From: Silene noctiflora
Taxonomy: Eukaryota > Streptophyta > Magnoliopsida > Caryophyllales > Caryophyllaceae
Direction of reading: 5' to 3'
Length of the DNA: 20,340 nt
Assembly: GCA_009801015.1 (NCBI GenBank)
Contig: VHZZ01005159.1
Coordinates: 64,339 to 84,678 of the forward strand
Position 1 is the stretch's first letter. Each line of letters begins with the position of its first letter. Under the pieces are notes generated by a model, which was not told where the DNA came from, ran no database searches, and saw only the letters and a program-made list of their open reading frames with translations. The translations under genes were made by a program, and so were the position numbers. Shown in pieces: positions 14,301 to 20,340 of this stretch.

Positions 14301-17300
14301 AAACTCTAGAAGAGTTGGATGAACAATTGAAAAGGAAGCAAGATAACTTCAATATTGCATTTGGACGCAAGTACTTTATGCATCTTATATTCTGTAAACA
14401 ACAATAGTGGTAATATAGGACGTCAGGAGTCCAGCATTCACACAGCACCAGTCCAAGTTAATTGAGACGGTAAATACGTGGTATTGAAAAATCTATGCTG
14501 TCAACAGTTAGAAACAGGTGTGAAGAGCTGTGTTACTCGGACTCTCCGACACGTGTCGGAGTGTCGAACACGGCTATTTTGGGTGAATTTTCCTTTTTTG
14601 TGGTCTAAATTAAAGTGTTGAAGTGTCGTGCCGTGTCGGACACCGAAACGTGCCCGACACGCGACACGGCAGTTAAGTGAAGTGTCGGAGTAACATAGGT
14701 GAAGAGAGAAAAAGGAATTTAGCGAACTGACATGAATCATCTCAGTTATCTCAGCAATGCACTGCTGTCTTGTACGCAGCTCGGTTGCTAGAGTATCAAC
14801 TACTCTAGCAGTTGATAATCTTTCAGCAGATGACATGGGTAGAGGCATGTTCAACGCAGTTGCCATTAACAACAAAACCTACAAGAAGCATTTGAGCTCT
14901 TAAGAAACCAAAGCAAAATAAGGAATAATAAGTAACAACGGCTATTGCATATTGTACAGCCACCTAGCAAGATTTCATACCAAATATCCATCGAAGTAAT
15001 AGACAAGGAAACATGGGATAAATTACATAATTAACCTACGAAACATCCAACTCAGCTGGTACAGATGCCATCTTACCATTGATCTGACATAAATAAATGT
15101 TACAACTTATCCAAAGTCAACAAATTTGAAGAAGCCAACAGTCAAGTTTCAATACCGTCTTAGAACAACAAACTGATTATCAGACTGTCTCACTATGTCC
15201 TTTACTTCTTATCTTCTTATGCAGCGAGCCAGTCAGCTGTCCAGTCACAATCATACGTCTAAAAGACACAGAACACTAGCAATAGTTTGTCCTACATTGC
15301 CAAAGCCCCTCTCTGCAACTGAAGAGTGTTGCTTTGTACATTCAATCCAATCCCTTATGTAACCGCAATATAACTCTTTCTAAATGCACGATGAGCATAG
15401 GATGGTATTAGGATCAATAGGATGTACAAAAGTAGCACTTGAGAGTATTAGTATAAGTCTAGACAGACGTTAAGCTAAAAAGGTTTTCACCCTTATTATA
15501 GGCTGTTGACGATAAATTATAGCATGGGCAAGTAAGGATGATAACCTCACATCAGCTAGTTATGGGCCCTTATGGCACTTGGAATTGACAAGGGAATGGG
15601 GGACTTCCAGGTTATGCTAAAAATTCCGACAAAGAATAACTGACTGCTTTTGACCCTGTTGTAGGTGCAATATTTAAGTACTTCCGAACAAAAATACGAC
15701 TGTCATATGGCATGCATAGACATAAACAGATGCATTTAACACGTACCGTAGGACGAAATCTCTTTCCTTCAACTCCCATTTTGAAGAAATATTCAGCGGC
15801 AGATGCTAGCTTTGGTACCTGAAAGATGTCATTAGAGTGAATATCCTATGCAATATCCTTCACTAAATTAGACAGTTAAAGAACACACGCACCTCCGCTA
15901 TCACCATTGACCGTAATCTATTAGCTAAAATTGATAATTCATCTGCAACAAGGGAAAATGGATCTGATTGGTCCTGCAAATCAGATCCACAAAACATTCA
16001 ATGAGAAAGTCACCAAAAACCACCACTATTTTTGTTATTGTGCATGAATTCTTGGTTAACATGAAACTCTAACAGGATATGCACACTGGCCTAAGGTGGA
16101 ATTCAATGCATCTGTCAAAATCAATCAACATGAATTTTGGGTGAAACGACGAGGAATTAACATCAATTGTGATCCATATTGTCTGATAAACTGTTTAACT
16201 CCAGATGTGTTTGTTTGTGAAGTGTTTTAAATAACTAGTTTACTTTTGGTTAATTGTTTTATAACTTTTGTCGAGCCTCCAAAGAAAACTTGAAGTTGAC
16301 GGTGTCTGAACACAGTAGCCAATCATACAATCAAATTCTTTAATGTGCAAATTATAAATGTTACATGTATCAAGCAATCAAAATGAGCAACAGACCAAGT
16401 CACACCTAACCTCAACTGTGGACGTAGCACCATGATGAATATAACGTCTTGCTTCATTGAACAAAGGGGAAATACAGGAATCAATTTCAGTACATCCCCA
16501 ACCCTGTTGCAAATAAATATAAAAAAAAAAAAAAAGAACATGAGCGATTCTAGGGTGAGACTGCCTTGTACTATAATATCACATCGTGTCATCAATTATA
16601 AGTTATAACCTTCCTCTTCTTTTACGTCTCTCTCATCAAATCTCACCCCAACCCAAATCAAACCACCCTGCCACCATCCGCCATCTTAACTGACCCTAAC
16701 CCCACCACCGCGGACACCACCCACTGGCAACCCACCACACACCAACCCCACCCCTTCACCTTAAACTAACACGAACTCCCAGTCCCTTACACCCCTCAAA
16801 ACCCAACCAGCATAGTGGCACAAGAGGAATCCAATGGTTGGGTGAGGGTGTTACACGGTGGTGGTTGGAGGGTGGCGGTGACGAAAAGGTGGGTTTTGGG
16901 TTGGTTTGAGGATAAAATTATAACAATGTGGCATGAAAAAGTATGGATGCATGCTAAGTTGTATAAAAACATAGCATGAATCCTACGGTCGAACTCTTCA
17001 CGAGCATCTAACAATCTTTCATTTTATACTAAGTCGCAATGACTTCAAACGTTGAGCAATTTGGAAAGCCCAGCCTCAAAGAACACAATGTACCAACCTA
17101 AACCATGGTTCAAAATAATACGTATGTTATCTCTTGAGATGTCTCAGTATTGAAAGAAGTCCATACAAGATAATGTGATACGCCAAGGCCAAAACAGAAA
17201 GAGCAAAAATGTGTCCCATATGACCGAGTTATATCGCAAATCGGCCAAATCACTCCCATATGGACCGCGAAGAGCCCGATATGGCTTTCCAACAACGGTC

Positions 17301-17703
17301 TTTCTTAATTAGGAAACTTTTTGTGGCTAGTTTACAAATACAATACAAGTAATAATATTAGCCAAAATAGTTACTGTAGATTCATCATTCATGTAGTCAT
17401 TAAAATGATACAAAACCAACAATAGACAATTAAAATAGCTATAAAAGCTTCTTTTAATATCCGTTACTGCAACTGCGAAAACTGCCAGCACCATGATTTC
17501 AAACACTGACCTAAAGTCATTCACTATCAAAAGTTAAAGAATGAAGAGTTTCAGTTTACCTTAGCCGTGATATCTCTACCAGAATGAGAGCCACAGAATA
17601 ATTGATGATAAGCTGCAGTGGTTAATGCGGGAGAACACAACTCACGCAACCGATAATTGTTCAATCCAGCCCTTGAAATCCGATAAAACCCTCTCGAAAA
17701 CAT
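11332..17703 (-). CDS. SPS3: Mitochondrial-type solanesyl diphosphate synthase
   Basis: Exons in order of translation are 17703-17560, 16503-16411, 15973-15893, 15818-15747, 14878-14732, 14241-14155, 13504-13433, 13330-13245, 13020-12888, 12659-12570, 12247-12149 and 11511-11332: 1284 nt, 427 residues. Introns are phase 0 except that between exons 8 and 9 (phase 2). The first Asp-rich motif is DDVLD 186-190 ([15 protein letters not shown]) and the second is DDVLD 313-317 ([13 protein letters not shown]); GKRFRPT (124-130) is the substrate-lysine region. Small residues A181 and S182 before the first motif fit a long-chain product. The Arg-rich N-terminus [13 protein letters not shown] has no acidic residue before E21, a mitochondrial presequence look. 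The sequence follows Arabidopsis At2g34630 (SPS3/GPS1, 422 residues) rather than plastid SPS1/2. That enzyme extends isoprenyl diphosphate with IPP for the ubiquinone side chain. Product length cannot be read with certainty. Confidence 0.93.
11512..12148 (-). other. Synthase intron 11, nothing recognised
   Basis: This 637-nt GT-AG intron separates the exon ending VDI from the last exon (ALEYLG). Open frames on both strands here have no family resemblance. I see no transposon ends or RNA gene in it. Confidence 0.7.
12660..12887 (-). other. GC-AG intron of the synthase gene
   Basis: Exon 9 ends ...GGG AAA AAT CTG at 12888. The intron then begins GCAAGT (12887 downward), and exon 10 resumes GGT TTG GCA at 12659 after TTATCAG. 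This joins GKNL to GLAFQLIDD, as in the family. Using the nearby GT (12883-12882) would shift the frame and hit a stop within exon 10. Apart from the C at +2 the donor fits the plant consensus well, as rare GC donors usually do. Confidence 0.85.
13654..13735. repeat. Short direct repeat in synthase intron 6
   Basis: GATACCGGAAACAAGCCTAG at about 13654 and GATACCAAAAACAAGCCTCG at about 13707 are copies with a 53-bp offset inside the 650-nt intron 6 (13505-14154). No function is evident. Confidence 0.6.
14038..14100. mobile_element. Single Stowaway-like end in synthase intron 6
   Basis: CTACTCCTTTCGTTTCCCAT followed by TATAAGTTGTTTTAGG resembles a Stowaway terminus. It runs into an A-rich run with no matching inverted end nearby, so it is a one-ended fragment. 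It ends about 55 bp from exon 6. Confidence 0.4.
14520..14706. mobile_element. Small TIR element with perfect 8-bp target duplication
   Basis: The element (14528-14698, 171 bp) starts CTGTGTTACTC and ends GAGTAACATAG: inverted termini with one mismatch over 11 bases, and the match resumes at CCGACAC after a small gap. It is flanked on both sides by GTGAAGAG (14520-14527 and 14699-14706), a perfect 8-bp target duplication. Inside is the 18-base palindrome CTCCGACACGTGTCGGAG, and the body is rich in CCGACAC/GTGTCGG. No coding capacity. An 8-bp duplication is usual for hAT elements; the termini are not classic hAT ones, so the superfamily is inference. It lies in synthase intron 5, only 33 bp from the exon 5 donor. 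Confidence 0.85.
14879..15746 (-). other. Synthase intron 4, nothing recognised
   Basis: An 868-nt GT-AG intron between FRPT and [11 protein letters not shown] see no inverted termini, SINE boxes or coding frame of note. It splits the protein just before the helix that leads into the first Asp-rich motif. Confidence 0.7.
16603..16927. repeat. C-rich/G-rich fold-back in synthase intron 1
   Basis: A strongly C-rich, G-poor arm (about 16603-16805; CACCCCAACCC, CCACCACCGCGG) is followed by a G-rich arm (about 16832-16927; GGTTGGGTGAGGGTG, GGTGGGTTTTGGG). They align as reverse complements, including GTTATAA at the outer ends and TTACACCC..AACCCAACCA near the centre. The arms are imperfect and of unequal length. 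It reads as an aged fold-back transposon. It lies in the 1056-nt intron 1 (16504-17559), whose remaining sequence shows nothing I can name. Confidence 0.55.
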
Positions 17704-17717
17704 AATATCTGATCGTG

Positions 17718-18556
17718 CTTTACAACAACAAAAAAGGTGAAAACACTGCCATTAGAAAAAGAATAAGGTACTCTGTAATAGTTTAATGAACAAACTCAAG
17801 GTCACATGTTTCTTATCATCATATTGATAATAGAACACCTAGTCGAACCAAGAGTATGTTTAAATCGTCACTTCAAATGGATACTTATGAGCTAATTATA
17901 GACTACTAGACTCCGTTAGATAATCTACAACGATTAAACAGTTTCCTTCACAATTACATTTTGCCTAACTTACAGCATGTTAAATAATCACACATCAATC
18001 TGTCATTTCTCGGTCATTCTACTAATACAATGCCGAGTCTATGGAAAACCTAATCGAACCAAGATTTCAATCTTCCAATCATCACTTTCACTTCAAAATT
18101 ATACTTAGGAACCAATTATAAACTATTAGTCTCCACGACATAATAACTACTACATCGATTATCAGCTTCCTCAACAATACACTTTCCAAAACATAATTAA
18201 CAGGTATTTCTCGCATATTTCGCCGATAATTAACCTAATCAATGCCGAGTGTATCGACTATCAGATGTAGCTACTTCAGCAGCTAGCAGGAATCCAACAG
18301 TTGCTAATACTATTCGACAACTAAGAGCTACGTCATCATTTACTGCTACCAGAACTAATAACTAACTCAACTAACTTTCCGCAAAAGAAACACAAATCGC
18401 AGATTACAAGAAATTGCTCTCTCGGTAACAATCAATTATTTACCTTTAATTAAAATACTTCTCAAAAAAAAAAAAAGGTAAACAAATGATTGCAACGGGA
18501 GTTTAATTCCCTCCGTCTCAATTATTTTAATGAAAGGTAAACAAATAGAGTCTTAC
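17718..18556 (-). other. Probable 5'UTR intron of the synthase gene
   Basis: On the minus strand a donor TCCG|GTAAGA lies at 18557/18556. Near the start codon there is a pyrimidine-rich CCTTTTTTGTTGTTG followed by TAAAG (17718), with a second AG at 17709, just before ATG 17703. Splicing would join a GC-rich leader exon to 10-15 leader bases before the ATG. Between is AT-rich, non-coding sequence. No transcript data are available. Confidence 0.5.
17838..18259. repeat. Diverged 211-bp tandem duplication
   Basis: CCTAGTCGAACCAAG at 17838 recurs as CCTAATCGAACCAAG at 18049. AATGCCGAGTCTAT at 18029 recurs as AATGCCGAGTGTAT at 18241. Intervening matches keep order, for example TCACTTCAAA, AATTATA.ACTA and CTCC.T.AGATAAT against CTCCACGACATAAT. 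The period is 211-212 bp with two copies that have drifted visibly. It lies wholly within the probable 5'UTR intron of the synthase gene. Confidence 0.75.
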
Positions 18557-18770
18557 CGGAGGAACTACCGAGTCAACACGGACTAATAAATCTGGAATGA
18601 GATAGCGATTGACTCGGCGGCAGCGGCGGCGCCTTAATAGGAGGCGTCGACGGTGGTTTTAGCGGCGGCGGTGGCGGTGGCGGTGGCGTGTAAGGGAGGA
18701 GAAAGAAAAATTGAGGTGAAGGAGGGGAGAAGCGTGATTAAAGAAGAAGGATGTGTGATTTAGTCATGTG
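18557..18770 (-). promoter_or_regulatory. GC-rich leader exon and promoter of the synthase gene
   Basis: A rare GC-rich patch in an AT-rich window: GCCACCGCCACC-type repeats on the minus strand (about 18600-18690), then C/T-rich sequence upstream (CTTCTCCCCTCC). There is no ATG on the minus strand between 18557 and about 18764, so a transcript starting in this patch has a clean leader. I see no TATA box just upstream, consistent with a TATA-less, pyrimidine-patch promoter. The exact transcription start is unknown. Confidence 0.45.
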
Positions 18771-19345
18771 TGTGCAACTGCAAACGTCGGGAAAAATTGC
18801 GTGGATGATTTTGAGTCACAACAGATGTATGTTTTGGTTGTAAATTAGGAATTCTAATTTCCACGTTACGCCATTTGCTTGTTTCATGCGATTTTCGGGT
18901 TGGGTTTTCTTGCACCCGCGGTTACATCGGGATTATGGGGTTCACTTTGCAGTGTTGGCCCAAATAAAATCGTCATTATTCATTTTTTATGAGTTATCAC
19001 CAATTGTCAGTTGACCATCGGAATCATAAATGGGTTTGAGTACAGCGAATGCAATGAGGCGTACGGAAAAGTTATCTTCACTCTATCTATTTCATTTTTT
19101 TACGCTATTCATAAATAAGTCTTTAATTTCAATTTCTGCTCAATATAACACGTGAAAATATATTCATGTGGGGTCTTGTTTAATTCGTCTTTACGAGTAC
19201 ATTAAAAATATCTAACTTTTATAATTTTTGCAAATATGTAGCTAATGATATTTAGAGCTCAAAACGCACGTTGGCAAACGTGAAAAAGTAAAGTGTTAGG
19301 GTGGAGTTGAATGGAGGAAGTATTAGAATTCAAATTAAAATAAAA
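18771..19345. other. Upstream intergenic region, nothing recognised
   Basis: AT-rich sequence upstream of the synthase promoter. I see no open frame of note and no clear repeat ends; two ACGT cores (AACGTGG-type on the minus strand near 18860 and ACACGTG near 19149) are isolated. Confidence 0.5.
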
Positions 19346-19806
19346 TCTCCTATATACTAAAATAATAACGCACTCTAAATTTTCTCGCTCAAGTTTCCCG
19401 CCTATATATTCACCTTATATACATGGACCCCACTCTCAATAATTGATCTCACTTTAATCATCTTTTTATTTACATACCATATATAAAAAAAAAAATTATT
19501 TCCTTAAAAATCTATTCTTACTAATAAATTATCATAAATATTAAATTCCAAACTAAATTCCTAATTAACATCAACTTGATTCTAATAATCATATATTTTA
19601 TCATTAAATCTCATTTACTACTAACAGAATAAAAATTCTCTTAATTTTTCCTTCAAAATGTATCCAATTTATTAAAGAAAACAAATAAAACTTCATTTTA
19701 ATAAACTATTATATTTTTTGAATATAATCTTATTATAATTATAATTATAATCTAATCTTATAATTAAATTTAAAATTATGATTTTTTTCATTATAATAAA
19801 ATAAAA
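19346..19806 (+). mobile_element. Helitron-like 5' end (uncertain)
   Basis: After an A, TCTCCTATATACTAAAATAA followed by TAACGC resembles plant Helitron 5' termini (insertion between A and T, TC start). The following 450 bp is extremely AT-rich without genes. No 3' hairpin with CTRR end was found, so this may be a truncated or unrelated sequence. Confidence 0.3.
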
Positions 19807-20040
19807 TCTATATATATTATTAAAAGAGGCTTTTTTCGAGCGATATTAGAGCTCCACATCATCTTTTTTAGTTTTAGGAAAGTATATTATAAGATTTTCC
19901 AAGATTATGACAAAGATACTATATAATATTTTTAATATCAAAGCTATATTTTATATAAAAAAAAATTTTGATTGTCAATCTAACAAAAAAGTATAATGCA
20001 AAACATTTAGAAACTTAGATATTTGGATTCGTGGTGAAAA
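19807..20040 (+). mobile_element. Second Helitron-like 5' end (uncertain)
   Basis: TCTATATATATTATTAAAAG then AGGC, followed by GAGCTCCACATCATC and TTTTAGGAAA, matches from memory the start of plant Helitrons of the ATREP type (TC..TATTAAAAGAGG, then CCACGTCATC-like sequence). No 3' end is seen inside the window. Its relation to the start at 19346 is unclear. Confidence 0.35.
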
Positions 20041-20082
20041 ATGCTTTCATTTAAGTATAAATTTCGTATTATTTACTACTTC

Positions 20083-20332
20083 CTCCCTCCCATTGAATTG
20101 TTTACACTTACTTTTTGCACAAATATTAAGAAAGTGAGATTTCTCTATTTTTCATATGTTTACTTACACAACTACTCTCATGTAAGTCTTTCATATTTTG
20201 GCACCCACCCACCGAAAGGTATAAATGTAGACAATGGTATATGGGTCATTTAATTGATCAAAAAATATTCATATATATAAACGTAAATAGTCAGGGGAAC
20301 GAGTTAAAATAGAAAACGTAAACAATTCAATG
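20083..20332. mobile_element. Stowaway-like MITE with matching inner arms
   Basis: CTCCCTCCCATTGAATTG at 20083 opens like a Stowaway. CATTGAATTGTTTAC (20091-20105) is matched exactly in reverse complement by GTAAACAATTCAATG (20318-20332). The expected GGGAG at the right end is missing, as the sequence continues CTATGAAC to the window edge. An open frame at 20041-20253 overlaps it and is not a real gene. Confidence 0.5.
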
Positions 20333-20340
20333 CTATGAAC

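Overview
This is plant nuclear DNA. The genes are split by short AT-rich GT-AG introns, the intergenic DNA is AT-rich, and plant-type MITEs, SINE relics and Helitron-like ends are scattered through it. The protein sequences point to a eudicot. I could not fix the order; Caryophyllales is only a guess. No rRNA, tRNA, CRISPR or bacterial-type feature is present.

Three host genes can be reconstructed. (1) 1618-7623, plus strand: a 14-exon CBL-interacting protein kinase of the CIPK23 type, 460 residues, every coding intron in phase 0. (2) 9682-10638, plus strand: an intronless, probably plastid-targeted mTERF protein of 318 residues, closest in my memory to Arabidopsis At2g34620. (3) 11332-17703, minus strand: a 12-exon, probably mitochondrial long-chain (solanesyl) diphosphate synthase of the SPS3/GPS1 type, 427 residues, with a likely 5'UTR intron running to about 18556. 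Genes 2 and 3 are tail to tail, about 0.7 kb apart. Their Arabidopsis counterparts carry consecutive locus numbers (At2g34620, At2g34630), so this pair looks like old conserved microsynteny. CIPK23 is not linked to that pair in Arabidopsis.

The genes have separate jobs: CIPK23 in Ca2+-CBL control of K+, nitrate and ammonium transport at membranes, the mTERF in organelle gene expression, and the synthase in ubiquinone side-chain supply. There is no operon-like logic.

Region by region: 41-791 is a nearly complete fold-back element just upstream of the CIPK23 TATA box. 792-1617 is promoter and leader, with a small AT-rich candidate intron and a uORF that the intron would reshape. 1618-8290 is CIPK23, with a Stowaway MITE in intron 10, a SINE-like relic in intron 12 and an exact 100-bp-offset copy of the exon 13 splice acceptor. 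8291-9681 is intergenic with repeat fragments and an unexplained open frame. 9682-11331 is the mTERF gene and a tRNA-like SINE relic. 11332-18770 is the synthase gene, with a GC-AG intron, a MITE with a perfect 8-bp target duplication beside a splice donor, a C-rich/G-rich fold-back and a 211-bp tandem duplication. 18771-20340 is AT-rich intergenic DNA with Helitron-like and Stowaway-like ends.

I found no clearly new multi-gene system. The points most worth a second look are the transposon and splicing interactions around CIPK23 and the synthase.
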